Counted from the first letter of the stretch, positions 22,521-34,800 are shown. The stretch is DNA of 64,000 bases from Hyperoplus lanceolatus (GCA_026929865.2 CM049403.1:22396501-22460500); one strand, 5' to 3'. The notes: generated by a model not told the origin, from the letters alone. Program-made: numbers and translations.

Positions 22521-22690
22521 GTAATGCTGCAACGTGCTGGCGCGCTCCGGCCATGCCCCCAACTTTCTGCTCTCAAATCTGCCCGCGTGCTGCTGAAAAT
22601 GGTCCGGAAGGAAGGTAACCAATCACAACGGAGTGGGGTTTGCAGGAGGGGGGGGGGGGGGCGGAGATGGCCGAAGCACAGTGTTGACAG
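22521..22690 (+). mobile_element. piggyBac-like MITE, right part
   Basis: Resumes at GGTAATGCTGC and follows the intact copy at 39631-40172 (GGAAGGAAGGTAACCAATCA and GTGGGGTTTGCAG blocks) until about 22690. Its terminal TTAA end is not recognisable, so the right end is lost or diverged. A 14 bp G run lies inside. Confidence 0.8.
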
Positions 22691-23965
22691 GGCACAACTT
22701 TCTCAAATATTGCCTTATCGTCACCTAATTTCTCACAAAGCCTCGGGGGACTAACATACACATGTCCGTAAAATATTAGTAGTAATAGCTTAAAAAACAT
22801 GGCCGCCACTGATCAAAATGTCAAAATCTTTATGCAGGGGAGGGGGTTAGCAGCTAATTGGCCATAAGTCATTAACCATAGGTCCTATCATCATAACACT
22901 TGCTCGCAATGTGTAGAACATGTGTGTCCCCTAAGGTTTGTCGAGATTAACCCATAGACATAGACAAACAATGCAATGCTACAATGCTAGAATGAGAATA
23001 TTGCCTCTGGGGCAATAAAAGTCCGTCTGGAAATATGTTTTGTGTGAGGGTGTGAGGGGTGTGGCCTCTCAAACTTTTTTTAGTCTGGGCTTGAACACAG
23101 CGCCCCCTTGCAGGAAATCAAAAAACTGAATAATAGCATCCCCCTTGGAGTGGGGACTCACGTTCTGTGACATTTTTGCATGTCTGTGCCTATCGGTGTG
23201 GGAGGAGATAGAGCTAGAAAAAAGGGCCGTGAACAGGTTGAGGGCCTTTACTTAATAAACAAACAAAGAAGAGAGAGTTGTTTTAAAATTGATCAAAAAC
23301 AATATAGACAAGTTACAGTCAGTGGGCATGTATCACATTGATTTAGTGCATCTAATGGACAAGAAATTGAGTCAACCCAAAACGTCATACAAATACATAA
23401 AGCAGAATGCTTACTTTGAGTAGAGTATGGACGAGAGACCAATACCTTGGAAAGAATAATTTGAAGGTTAGGCTTAGATCCTTGTGGCCATTTGCACATT
23501 ACCCCCAATGTAATCTAAAATCATAAGTTAAGACCATGTCAGGCAGGTTAGGGGAAGAGCAGCACTCTCTTGATATCTTTGTGATGCCCGGTGTCAAATG
23601 CAGTGTTGTATTTAAGTATAATATAGTGGAAGAAGAAGCAATGGTGGTGACCACAGGGAAAAGGATTTGGCACGGATTGGGATGGTTAGAAACTCTCAAC
23701 AGCTCAGTTACCGTATTCTATCTAGCATAGTATTTTGGAAAATGTACATGCACAACTTTTTGCTTTTTTATTAACAGTAGAAATATCATTTATTGTTGAA
23801 ACTATACATGACATATGTCCCTCCTCTTATTTTCAATTTACTTAATTTCACTTAAACATTTATTATATTCCCCACCCACTCTGTCACGATTGACATGTCT
23901 ATCAACATGACAGGGCTATACAGGCAGCCCCCTGAGGTGCACCCCTACTGCCCCTCCTCCCTCCT

Positions 23966-23970
<5 letters not shown>
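22691..23970. other. No recognised feature
   Basis: Non-coding DNA; short unrecognised frames only. Confidence 0.5.
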
Positions 23971-24123
<153 letters not shown>

Positions 24124-24124
24124 C

Positions 24125-25085
24125 AGCCCACACGTCCCTATCCAATCCCTCCCTTCTCTTCTCTATATTCATTGATGCCTAATTCAAAAACCCAAAGACA
24201 GATGTGGAGTGATGGGCATAGGGACATCAGGGGATACAGGCTATTAAAGTGGCACAGAAACCCTAACACCCTAGGAAAATAGGCTCAGAGGGTTGGAACA
24301 GGTCAGTACAAAAGTTATACAAAAGATAGCTTGATAGATCTACCCAAATATATGAATATATACTGTACATATGTATGTACTTTAACATATGCCATCTACC
24401 TGTGTATTGAAGTCTTTTACTTTTCCAAGGTGGCAGTGGCTTGATCCCATTTCAATGGAATCAAAAATGATCTTTAAGGTGAAGGATATGAACGGTTTTA
24501 TGGTAAGGCTTATGGATTTTGGCATGACACAGATACAGATCAAATCTCAGTCACATCCGATTTGATATGCAACAGCAATGTCATCCAGGCTTTAAATGAA
24601 GACTTGTATCTTACTTTTTGTATCCATTAATTAAATTCAGTCAACAAAGCTACTTTCTGCTGCAGTGTGCACAAAGCCTATGAACATTACTGGTGGGAAG
24701 ATTCTAGATTGCAGGGGGAGGATGAAGAATTTCAGGCATGTTGGATTGTCCTGGATTGTTGTAGGACAGGAAATCATTAATACACCCTTGGTAAGTGCAC
24801 AGAGAAGCAGAAAGCCAACAGTGATAGACAGACCAGGGATCCACCAAGGGAGGGTCGGGTTAAGGCCCTGAAGAGGGACAGGGACTCTGGACAGAGGCCC
24901 CAACTCACACCCCTGGCCTCTCCTCGTGCCTTTATGTTTTGCTTGTAAAAACACTGCTGACCTTACAACAGACAGCGGGCATCTAGTGTGCCCCTGGGCC
25001 AAGGGAAGACATGCTTTGACTGCTCCTGTCACAATTGACTATAAAAGCATATTGTCAAGTTTAAAAGTCCAATGGATATCTCCTC
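24125..25085. other. No recognised feature
   Basis: A 131-codon minus-strand frame (24637-25032) has no domain I know and no supporting signals. Confidence 0.45.
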
Positions 25086-25088
25086 ATA

Positions 25089-25240
25089 CAAGCAGAGCTG
25101 TAACTCAGTGATTTAGACATGGGTGATGTCACTGTCTGGGTTAAATGTTCAAGTCCCACTTGGGCAAACTTTGTATGCTTGTATGCTCTCACAGTACTGT
25201 AAGGCTTGTGGATTAAAAGCACCCTACAGCTACACAACTA
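25089..25240 (+). repeat. tRNA-derived SINE
   Basis: An A-box-like TGTAACTCAGTGATTTAGA is followed about 45 bp later by a B-box-like GTTCAAGTCCC, the layout of a tRNA head, then a short AT-rich body. It is degenerate and not a functional tRNA gene. Confidence 0.6.
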
Positions 25241-25244
25241 CAGC

Positions 25245-26590
25245 TGTAAAGAAATAACTCATGTTGGGATACTAATTGTAGGCCTAATATTTTTTTCAAC
25301 ATTTTGCTTTAAAATGTTTTGTTAACTGATCGGAGGGGGTGGAATTAATGGATGCCCCAGTGTTTTGGGTCCCATTGATTTGCCTTGTTTTGTGTCTTGG
25401 GTCAGATTTGTCCTATTTTTTGCTTTGATTTTGAATTTAACATCCCTCCAGGAACTCTACGCCTCTGCTCAAGTCAATGTATACATTTGTTTAATGTATG
25501 AAGCCTAGTATAACAAAGAGAAATTTGCAAACTCGCCATCATCAGGATGGCTTTTGTGAAATTTCAATTGGAAGGACTATACCATCAAATGTTGTGCTTA
25601 AATTCATGTCCCCCTCAAGAAAAAGTTTAATCAGGTTTTCCAACAGTTTTTTTTTCCAAAACCTGCAAGGCATGTGTAATCATTTAACACCTTTTAAAGA
25701 TGGGACATGAAGGGTTGCTTCTTCAAAAATACTCTGTTTCCATCTTGCCCCTTGTCTGCCAACATTCCACCACACATACGTAACTTCTTTTTAAAACAAT
25801 ATGGCAGTCATAATCAAAGCCTGAGGTTGGCTTCACTTACACATGATTAATTAATTGGACAAGCATGCCAGATGTGATCAGGTCAGCCGTGATCACTGTG
25901 CAACATGTAAATGAGACTCTGGATTGGCCGAGCATCCATCGTGTCAAAAAGTTGGCAGATGCTGTTGCACTTTGGAGGGATGCTCAACCTGTTCACGGTA
26001 AACATTGTCGACATCACCCACTGCCACATTACCTTTATAAATATTACATGAAGCAAAGCTGGACGGCTGATATTTGTTAGATATATTGTCCCTCATTGCT
26101 GAGGGGCATTCTCCAGATGCCAAATATATTTCATTCGAACAGATGGAAATTGTAAAGGAGAGATTGAGCAAGTGTGGGAGGGGAGGTGAAGAGAAAAGGG
26201 CAGGAGGAGAAAGATGATGAAGGGAGATGGAAGTGTTTGTTTGCATGTTTATGTGTGGGTACATGTATGTTCAAAAGTAGAGTAGACATAAGTGTAGGCC
26301 TACAATGTGGAGGAGGCACAACCAAAGAGTTTAATTTCTGCCTCTTTCCGTCATCTTATCTCATTTGCCCATCTGCTCCAATGTTGTTTACAATTTGTAA
26401 AGGAGTATGTACAGTTTACCGTACTAACTGTATGTTAATGGATAACAAGCAAATACAGATTTGAATAACAAAATCCATTTGAAGGTTTACTGTCACTTTA
26501 TAACAACATTTGCATTGCAATGAATCATGAATTCCACTAGTTTTTACCTCCTCAACATTGTTTACTTCACTATATTATAATTAAGGGTTG
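25245..26590. other. No recognised feature
   Basis: Non-coding DNA. The frames at 25944-26464 are short and unrecognised. Confidence 0.5.
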
Positions 26591-26675
26591 ACCAGTATTG
26601 TACTGTTAATACCAAGTAGGGGATGACGGGGGAATGTGAGACATCGGGTAATGTGAGACACCCCCTGTATCTAGG
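26591..26675. repeat. Fragment with AATGTGAGACA motifs
   Basis: GGGGAATGTGAGACATCGGG and GGTAATGTGAGACACC form a short repeat. A related GGTAAAGTGAGACAG occurs at about 27597, and complementary CTGTCTCAGTTTACCCC at about 28741, so 26.6-28.76 kb may be one old element with inverted ends that was later interrupted. Confidence 0.4.
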
Positions 26676-26684
26676 ACATGGAAC

Positions 26685-26858
26685 AAAAAAATAAAATAAA
26701 TTAATTAATAATATAAATAAAAAAAAATTATTAATAAAAATTCTTCCCTTCCCCCTTTCTTCCTCTTTCCTTCTATCTCAAAAACAAACACAAAAAACAC
26801 AAAAACAAACTCATTTCCCAATTCCAAAAAAAAAAAAAAAAAAAAAAAAACCAAAACA

Positions 26859-26931
<73 letters not shown>

Positions 26932-27290
26932 TGGAGAGGAGGAGGGAAGAAAAAAAAAAAAAAAGAGGGAGGAGAGAGGGAGAGAGAGAGTTTCTACCAA
27001 CCCACCCTCCACAATCTCACAACCAAAAAAAAAAAAACACAGAGAGGGGGGGAGAAAAAAAGGATTCCTCCCCCTCTCTTTTTTAATAACCCCGGGGGGT
27101 CCCCCCCCCCCCTTTCTCTCTCTTTTTCTCTCTCCCCCCCCCGGGGGGGGGTGGCTGTCTGGGGGGGGGGGGGGGCACCCCCCCTTTTTGCGGGGGGAAA
27201 AGAGTATAAAAGAGGGTAATTTGCGTTAATTTTTTTATGGTTAATTTTTTTGGGATAAATAATGAAATAACGCGTTAATTTGACAGCCCT
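26685..27290. mobile_element. Insertion with 9 bp flank repeat and extreme homopolymers
   Basis: ACATGGAAC occurs on both sides (26676-26684 and 27291-27299). The right end, GCGTTAATTTGACAGCCCT, is the terminus of a common teleost repeat (AGGGCTGTCAAA in reverse). The left end does not match. The interior is long A runs (one of about 70), C and G runs and other low-information sequence, probably damaged consensus. Frames here (poly-Phe and the like) are artefacts. Confidence 0.6.
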
Positions 27291-27299
27291 ACATGGAAC

Positions 27300-28070
27300 A
27301 CATTTTTCGTCATTTGACATATGTTTTCAAGCCCCTCTCATTTCCCCTTTGCTATGAAAGAGAGGACCTCATGGTGATGTTGTAAGCATGTTTTTTTTTC
27401 ACAAAAATGTATTTTTTGTATGTAAAAGTACATTTTCTTGCTGTCAACTTAATCGATTGTTGTGCCTAATCAAATTGATTCAGGTAGAAAAACTTCTATC
27501 ACACATGTTGATGAACTACCAACATATGAAACCATGTGATGATGATAACTGAAGATTAACCTGAATTGCTGAGGTTTTTCTCAAATTGTGGCAGTGGGGT
27601 AAAGTGAGACAGTGTATGTGCCTCCTTTTAATGAATCCATTGACAATGTGGGCTAGAGGTGGGGATTGATGGTTGAATGGGTGTCAGCAAGGGCATTGCT
27701 TGGCACGTATGTATGTGGGGGACAGGAGGAGAATGACCTTTAACATCAATAGACTCTAAGAAATATGTCTTTATTCAATGACTGATCCCAATAAAACAAA
27801 TGCAGAAAAAAAAAATCAAAAGATGGAAAATGACAGCTGGGTCTAGTCCTGTTCTGAGTTCCAGACTGTTCTGGTTCTGATTGTCCTTTGCTCTTCCCCA
27901 GCCACTAGTTGGCTTTAAGGGTCCTGTGTTCTGACCCCCAGACTGTGTTTTAATCTAACTGGTTCTATCGGTCATTTGAATGTTATTTATTCAATATGAA
28001 TTATATGTTGTGTTTGATCAGAGTAACGTTCAAGTGTTTAGAAAAATGTTTTACTTAATTGACCAAACCT
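27300..28070. other. No coding feature
   Basis: AT-rich DNA; may belong to the interrupted older element noted upstream. Confidence 0.4.
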
Positions 28071-28079
28071 CATGATTAT

Positions 28080-28607
28080 TAGCCTGGTCCAACCAGATCA
28101 TCGTACTTCATTTCATTTGTACAGAAGGTCTGGAAGTGCTGTAATTGGCAAATGTTCACTCACTTGGAGGCGGGTGTCTGTCGAAGTTTAAAACTATTGG
28201 ATCTGCCCAGTGCCACTCTGGATTAGCCAACCAATCGCATCACGTTTGGTCGTCACGTGTGTCATGAGCCGGCTTTTACAGTAACTTGTTAGAGCCTAAC
28301 GTTTAGTTATTTGGACGAGAAAGGTTTTAGGCGTCCATACTTTCGCGAGTAGATGCACTGGAACACAGTTCGGAACTCGGAACTACCAAGTCGGAAATCT
28401 CCATCTTCCGAATATAAAGGAACGCAGCATTCAACTGAAACTGGAGCGCGACTTCGACGTCATCGTTCTCAGCCACTCGCTCTGTTCGCTGATGGGACGA
28501 CTGTAGATTCTCCGGAGAAAGCTGGGAAATGCACTGTACACCCAGACTGACTACTGAAGGGAAAATGAAATTTGGCCGGAAGTAGGCGGGCGGGCGGAGC
28601 CAGGCTA
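28080..28607. mobile_element. Non-autonomous DNA transposon, 9 bp TSD (family A, full copy)
   Basis: Starts TAGCCTGG and ends CCAGGCTA. CATGATTAT lies on both sides (28071-28079, 28608-28616). Nine-base duplications are typical of Mutator-like elements. A second, shorter inverted copy is at 48806-49105, sharing CAGAAGGTCTGGAA, AACTATTGGATCTGCCC and AGTGCCACTCTGGAT. No transposase inside. Confidence 0.85.
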
Positions 28608-28616
28608 CATGATTAT

Positions 28617-29660
28617 GTTACTAGTCCGACATTAGTTTTGTAATATTTGGTTTTCAAGCTAGCGGTTACAATTTGTGTTGTTATGGTAGTTTCAGAGTGT
28701 AAAAAGTAAGTGGTTAAGTTTACCCCTTGATTGTTCAGGTCTGTCTCAGTTTACCCCACAGCTGGTGTTGTTCTTTAGAGCTATTACATGTTTTTAGCAA
28801 TGTTTGGACGGAGATATGAAATGTAGTATTCATGTACATTTTTAATCAGTCAGGCTATGGATATTCCGCTGTGCCATTCCAGTGATAGCAATTTCAGCAT
28901 CGAGTACAATTATTGTTCTGTTCTAGTAAATTGTTGCACCACAGGGATTGGTGCCTTGCTCAAGTTTGTGTCCTACTAATTTTTCTCCACACATCAATTT
29001 CTAACTGTGATCAATAGATTTAAAGCATACCAAGTTCATTTGCTTATGGACAATACAGGTATGGGTAACAACTAGAAATTGGAGTCATATCAGAAGTAAA
29101 TATGTATGAGTGGCTGCATTCAGCAACAAAACACACATTGTGTGTAGAAAGTAAAATGATCCTGGATGAACATGTCTCATCCACCTACTGACCCATATTC
29201 AAAATGTATTGCAAATGTGTATGGGCTGTTAAAAACATGTAACATGTAGTATATTTCAACAGTTACACTCCCAGAGTTACCCAAAGTGACAGCCTGCACA
29301 GTGTGATATTGCCATCCTGAGACTCATCCAAATATACTCATCCAAATATACTCCTCCTTCTGCAAGCACCCAGAATCTCCCTCCATCCATAAACCCATAA
29401 TGCCTCAAACTAAACAGGCAGAGGGATTTTTCATAAAGAGGTATTGTTGTCCTTCTTTCACTTGTGTGTCTGCAAGGCCTGACAAAGGCTTTTACGAATT
29501 ATATTAAGAAACCTGCTTAGTTATATAAAATGACAAAGGGGCAGGGCAATATCCAAAATGTACCTTGTATAATTCACTGGATTCACTGCACTGGATGACT
29601 TATACCAAAAAGGTCACGAAGAGTACTCATCAATTAAGGGCTTGCAGCCATCAACAAGAC
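28617..29660. other. No recognised feature
   Basis: Non-coding DNA apart from the short CTGTCTCAGTTTACCCC motif near 28741. Confidence 0.5.
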
Positions 29661-29669
29661 AGCTGTCAT

Positions 29670-31190
29670 CCCACCGGGTGAGGTGCAGCAACATTTACTC
29701 TGTAGAGCCGCGCAAAGTACATGATGAAGACCATGTAGCCATGGCGCAAATGTCCTGCTGTGAAATTGTACTCAAGATCTTGCCACAAATAGCCTAGATC
29801 TGACATTAGATCTGGTACACACAAACATACACACATGCACACTCTCACCCACACACTGGTAGACACACGCACACAGACACACACACACAAATGCCGATAA
29901 AAGGCCAGGAAATTGCCACTCTGGGCGCGCTTGTACGCCCGGGGAGAAGAAGGCTGCTGTTGGGGACTCCGGTTTCCCCAAGTTGAGGGTAGGCTAGATA
30001 CATAGGACAAGATAAGATCTGAAGTAGTGTAATGAATAAGTAACATCTGTGTTGAAATAGGAGAAACTGTCTACTAAGCTGTAAACTCGATGTCAACCAA
30101 CCCTTAAATAAAGTGACCTGTTTAGACCTATTCCTACTCTCCGCGTCTACCTTGCCTGGTGATGAGAAGTCTCCTTCCTTTAGTAGTATCAAATGTCTTG
30201 GAACAATGGCCCCCTCGGCCATCGTAATACCTCATTGTTTCCACTACAAAATCCGCTTCAAGGCAGCCCATGATGTAGCCATACTCCTGGTAGAGTGGCA
30301 CTCAACGGCCAAGGCATGGGGAGCCCCTGTGCTCTATATGCATTCAAGACCACATCCACAAGTCAGTGGGAGTGTCTCTGTTTGGACAGGGCAGCCCCCT
30401 TCCTGCAGCTCCCATAGCAGACAAAGAGGTATTTGTCTTACGCAAGCTGGTTGTTGCTACAACCGATGCCCTAAGCGCCCGCACCGGGCACAGTGGGTCT
30501 GACATTCTTTCTGCACCCCCAGGTGAGCCCAGGGGATTGAAAGCAGCCAACTCGAACGATTGGTTTACATGGTGGGGAGACAATCGTTTGGATAGGAAGG
30601 ATGGATTTGGCGAGAGCACCACTCCTGACCCTTCTGCATGCCAGAGCAAGCACGCCTGGCTCACTGACGAGGCATGGAGTTCACCGACCGATTGCAGTCG
30701 CAATGGCAAGGAGGAATGCCGTCTTCATAGACAGCCGCGTCAGGTCTGCCTGACTCAGCGGCCCAAATGGGGGTAGACCTAAGGCCCTCAGGACTACTTG
30801 CAAGTCCCATGATGGTGCCCTCAGGGGTCATGGTGGCTGAATGAAGCCTCTGGCCTCCCTTCAGAAACTGCCTGACTAGGTAGTGGGACCCTACCGTCTG
30901 GTTATCCACCCCTGCATGTGCGGCCGATATCGCAGCCACATAGACGCACAGGGTGGAAGCAGCTCTCCTGCTGCCCAACACAGACTGCAGAAAGTGTAGT
31001 ATCACTATCACTGAGCAAGTCCATGGGACTTCGCCATGTGCCATGCACCACTGTGAAAACAACTTCCACCTGTTTGCATAGCGCCATGTAGTGGAGAGTG
31101 CCCCTGAAGTTAAAAAGGTATGGACCTCTGACTGGTCGCAATACGTCAACAGTAGGTCCTGGCTACCAGGAGCCCCACGCACAGCTGCAG
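29670..31190 (-). pseudogene. DIRS tyrosine recombinase, frameshifted and interrupted
   Basis: The N-terminal part shows TTWRYANRWKLFSQWC, ILHFLQSVL and STLCVYVAAISAAHAGV, the hallmark SAM-like/core start of DIRS recombinases. The next frame has VGELHA with the first catalytic-region Arg, then CHSTRSMATSWA around 30235-30270 supplying the H-x-x-R motif. The C-terminus, DICAMATWSS then ARLYRVNVAAP at about 29685-29750, supplies the catalytic Tyr. About 430 bp of other DNA (29795-30222) separates the last two parts. At least three frameshifts are visible. The enzyme would resolve and integrate the circular cDNA; this copy is dead. Confidence 0.87.
29795..30222. other. Extra DNA inside the DIRS recombinase
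   Basis: This segment splits the recombinase between the HxxR motif block and the catalytic-Tyr block. It contains an imperfect CA-rich run (29817-29890). No inverted termini or clear duplication were seen, so I cannot tell insertion from a family-specific extension. Confidence 0.5.
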
Positions 31191-31710
31191 GCGCCCGAGT
31201 TCGGGTGCCACATGCGTCCGCCTATCTGAGACAGAAGGTCCTGTCTCCCTGGAAGGCACCAAGGCTATCCTTGAGGAGTTTAGTAACGCTGGGATCCATG
31301 GCCTTCCTGGCCAATGTGGAGCCACCAAAAGTAGGCTGTAACTGCAATGCTGGACCCCGTCCAGTGTTGCCAGTAACAAAAGAATTGGAGGAAATGCATA
31401 AAGCAGGCTGACTGGCCAAGCATTAGCCAGAGCCTCCTGCCTTAGGGGACTGGTCCTCTCCATCTAGGAGAACCCAGGGGGACAGTGGGTCATCTCTTCG
31501 GAAGCAAAGAGATATGCCACTGCCCTGCCATACTTGTCCCAATCATGCCCACCACCTCCGGATGGAGTCTCCACTCCCCGGGGGTGGCCCTTTTATGTTC
31601 CGGACACCTGGAACTTGGACAGCTTAGATAATGATAATTAGATAATGCTGAGGTCAGCATACTTATCAGTCGAAGGAAGAGGCTGTACTCCAGCAGCCTC
31701 CATTGCATGA
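31146..31710 (-). pseudogene. DIRS RNase H region, frameshifted
   Basis: Frames here carry GEWRLHPEVV, LLYAFPPILLL and LLLVAPHWPGRPW, in the order found between reverse transcriptase and recombinase in DIRS pol. The RNase H domain removes RNA from the RNA-DNA hybrid during copying. Three frames are needed to read it through. It overlaps slightly with the start of the recombinase frame. Confidence 0.83.
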
Positions 31711-31739
31711 AGTGCTGTAGTAGCTGCTGAACGGTAGCT

Positions 31740-32050
31740 ACGCGCTACGGAGAAAGGCAGGCTTGCATGGCCGCCGATGTCGAGCACCAGCTGAGCTGTA
31801 TTGGTGGCAGGGATGCTGCCACACACTGTTTAATATACGCAGAGCCAGGGATGGCCCAAACGGAAGAACCCTGAACTGGTACACCTTGCCCAGAAATGCA
31901 AAGGGGAGGACCACCTGTGACATTGGGCAGTAGGGACTTGAAAGTAGCATCTTTCAGGGCTATGACACAACCCAGTCCGCCTGAGCGGTAGACTGGAGGA
32001 CCCCTGGAACACACAGCATGGGGAAAGGAAGAATCGCGAGGCACTGATTC
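31740..32050 (-). pseudogene. DIRS reverse transcriptase fragment
   Basis: Frames carry ALKDATF (LKDAYF block) and LPFAFLGKVYQFRVLPFG, the RT motif with LPFG. The YxDD catalytic box expected downstream is not visible, so the polymerase core is deleted or decayed. Confidence 0.8.
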
Positions 32051-32119
32051 CGCCGTCTTAGTCCAGAACGGGGCGACCCCGCCCCACCTCCTGGTACCTG
32101 AACTTCAGTTGAGTAGAAC

Positions 32120-33180
32120 CTACCGAGCATCGAGTAGCACCCCCAAGGACTCTGGGGGAGGGCGGAGGCTGGACGCCGACCTCCTGGCGCCTGAAATGCA
32201 GCTGTAGCGCAGTGTTACGGCGCTGTACAGAATGTGCTGAGAAGCACTGGCCCCTTGATTGTCCACCTGAACGTGGTTGAAGCTATTGGCACGGGGTACC
32301 ACAGAGGTTCCCGGCCTGGAATCAGGCAGAGGTGCACGTCGCAGCGTGCAACTACTGTCTAGCCTGGTCAACCTGAACACTTCGCACCGGGCCTGAAGAG
32401 CAGCTGGCCGAACGTCTGGCCTGGGATCACTGGAAGAGAACGGAGGGTCTGTCGACACACCTACGACTGGGACGACTGCGCCAACCAACCCTGGCGGCGC
32501 GCCACGTCACAGTTGACATCAACCTGCCTAGCTCCCTAAGTCATAATGCAAAGTCTGCAGTGAAGCATCACTGAGGGTCCATGCTGAGTGACCAGCACCT
32601 GACCCCTGTATGGTTTGCGACCGAGCCAGGACTGTGTGAGAAAGCAAATTCCCAGATGGCCCACACAGGCAGCAATGTCGTAACTCCTAGTAAGGAGGTC
32701 GCCTGAAATCCGGCACTGGGGCCGAGGGCAGCGCACCTCGGCTCTCAGAGCCTCGTCTGGGGAGACAACCAGGGATGCTATAGCAGGCTCAATCGGAGCT
32801 AACCAGTCCAAGCCCTAACTATCAGCCTTGTGCATGGCTGCCAGAGCTCTGCTGTCACTAGTATGATGGGAGAGAGCCCTTAAACCTGGCCAGCATCTAC
32901 GGAGCTCTGCGGAATAAGGCTCAGAGGGAGGCACAAAGAAACGGAGGATTGAGGGCCTGCCGAAAAGAAGGCATTCGTGGGTGCAGATGAAACCAGAGCT
33001 TCATCGAACCCCATACTTGGCGAGTCACGGACGGACACTGACCCTCTAGCCGAGCTGCCCAGCTCTAAGAGGTTACAGGACGCAGCTGTGGACAGCATGT
33101 CATCCCCTGTAGTAGGAAGGATGCCCAGCCGCAAGGTTACTCACTGCCACTGGTACCATGAGCTGGTTGGAGGCTAGTAG
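32120..33180 (-). pseudogene. DIRS gag-like and pol-entry region, broken
   Basis: Three short minus-strand frames (32880-33134, 32536-32811, 32120-32488) line up as one decayed reading. The first two contain GDDMLSTAAS and SPDEALRAEVRCPRPQCR, which resemble gag segments of fish DIRS elements by position and composition. The third may be the entry to pol. No zinc knuckle is seen. Assignment rests mainly on position upstream of the reverse transcriptase. Confidence 0.55.
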
Positions 33181-33339
33181 AAGAGCCTCTACCTAGCAAC
33201 CTAAGTGCCTGAGACATGAAACTACAGTTCATGCATGGTTTATCTGACAGCGCTTCCCTCAGGTGCTCAACCCTGAGACCTGCAGGGCACTTGTCATGGC
33301 CATTCCCCACTGTATGGAGGTCATGAAGGCGTAAGCTGC

Positions 33340-34800
33340 CCCCTATCGAGCCAACTAAATATGCATCTGACTAAGGGCGACACCGTCAGAATAATACAGT
33401 GGCGGTGCAAAACTATAGCGCCCACTGGCGAGCAAATTACACAAGCCTGCACAGACACGACAACCTTGTGACAGCTAAAATAACACAGTGAAGGCGACTC
33501 TTGGAAACCCAAGACGCTCCCTGGCGAGCAACCAATGTATGCAACAGGGCTTTAGGCGAGAGCAACCGAGCCTCGGTGCGACACCCATGGACATATAAGA
33601 AGGGCGACACCGCTAGAATAATACAGTGGCGGCGTAAAACTACGCCCACTGGTGAGCAAGTTACAGTAAAACATGCTAGAATTTAGCCAAAAGTCGAGAC
33701 AGCTAAAATATGTAATCCGAATAAGGTATGCAACCGGGCTTCAAGCGAGAGCAACCGAACCACGGTGCAACACCGCTAGAATAATACAGTGGCGGTGTAA
33801 AACTATGCCGCCCACTGGCGAGCAAGTTACAGTAGGCTAGGCAATCGAGCTTTACGAAAGCGCACCCACGACCCCCTAAATAACACAGTTCAATTGAATT
33901 CAGTGTACTTAAGAAGGGGACAGTGCAAATCAATAAACCACATGATCATACATGGGTTAAAAAATGCTAGAATTAGCCAAAATGCTATTCTCTATCTGTA
34001 GTCCCCTGGCAGTGTCAGCGGCTCTTGGTAACCCCATCCGCCCACTGGAGAGCAAATCAACGAAGGCTATAGGCAATTGAGCCTTAGGCGAGAGCACACC
34101 CAAGCAATAATGCGCCTTAATAACACAGTGACGGCAACAACGTTCACTGGCGAGCAAATTAAGTAGCCTATGCAGTCAGGCTAAGGCGTGAGCTACCGTG
34201 CAACGGTGCGACACGGCTATAAAAATACAGCGGTGTGAACTAAGCTGCCAACAGGCGACACACTACAGCAGCCTACACATGCCCAACAGTGTGACACGGC
34301 TAAAATAACACGGTGAAGGCGATTTAGGAAACTAATTCGCCCACCGGCGCAGCATACAGTGTAGGCTATACACATAGTGTGTGGCACGGCTCATCCACTA
34401 GCAAGCAATAAAGTAAGCTATGCAACGCAAGGCATAGGTGAGAGCCCACGACTGGTGGGACACAGCTCAATACAACAGTGAAAGCAACTTCTGACCCGAA
34501 GCCGCCCACTTTACGAGCAAATTAGTAGCCTATGCAACCGCTCTAGGCGAACTCAGCACCCGAGCCACAGTGCGACAATGCTACAGAATACTTTGGCGGC
34601 GGCTTGGACCCCAAGCCACTCGCTGTCGATTAAATCAAAGTAAGCAACCGGTCTAGGCGAACTTAGCACCCGATCAACAGTGCAACAATGCTAGAAAGAC
34701 AATACATTCGAGCATACAATTAGCAACCGGGCTTAGCGAAAAACACACAAGCAATGGTGCGAACGAAAGAATAACACGGCGACTGTGAACCCAGCCGCTG
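33340..34800. repeat. Degenerate tandem array, about 110 bp unit, in DIRS 5' region
   Basis: The core GCCCACTGGCGAGCAA is followed by a GGCTATGCAACCGG-like block, GCGAGAGCAACCGAGC, GGTGCGACAC and AATAATACAGTGGCGGC, then repeats. Recognisable cores start near 33421, 33521, 33650, 33811, 34041, 34145, 34338, 34398, 34506 and 34616, so spacing is irregular (about 60-130 bp) and units decay towards the right. The small frames in it are by-products. Confidence 0.85.

Noticed and set aside
24637..25032. 131-codon minus-strand frame
   Set aside because: No recognisable domain, composition like surrounding non-coding DNA, and overlapping frames on the other strand.
26773..27012. Poly-Phe frame
   Set aside because: Translation of homopolymer DNA of doubtful quality.
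29670..29800. Possible host exon (frame with YFARLYRVNV)
   Set aside because: It matches the C-terminal catalytic-Tyr block of the DIRS recombinase whose earlier parts lie upstream on the same strand.
32977..33177. Plus-strand frame
   Set aside because: Antisense of the DIRS gag-like region.
33340..34800. CRISPR-like array
   Set aside because: Units are long, degenerate and irregular with no unique spacers, in a vertebrate genome inside a retrotransposon.
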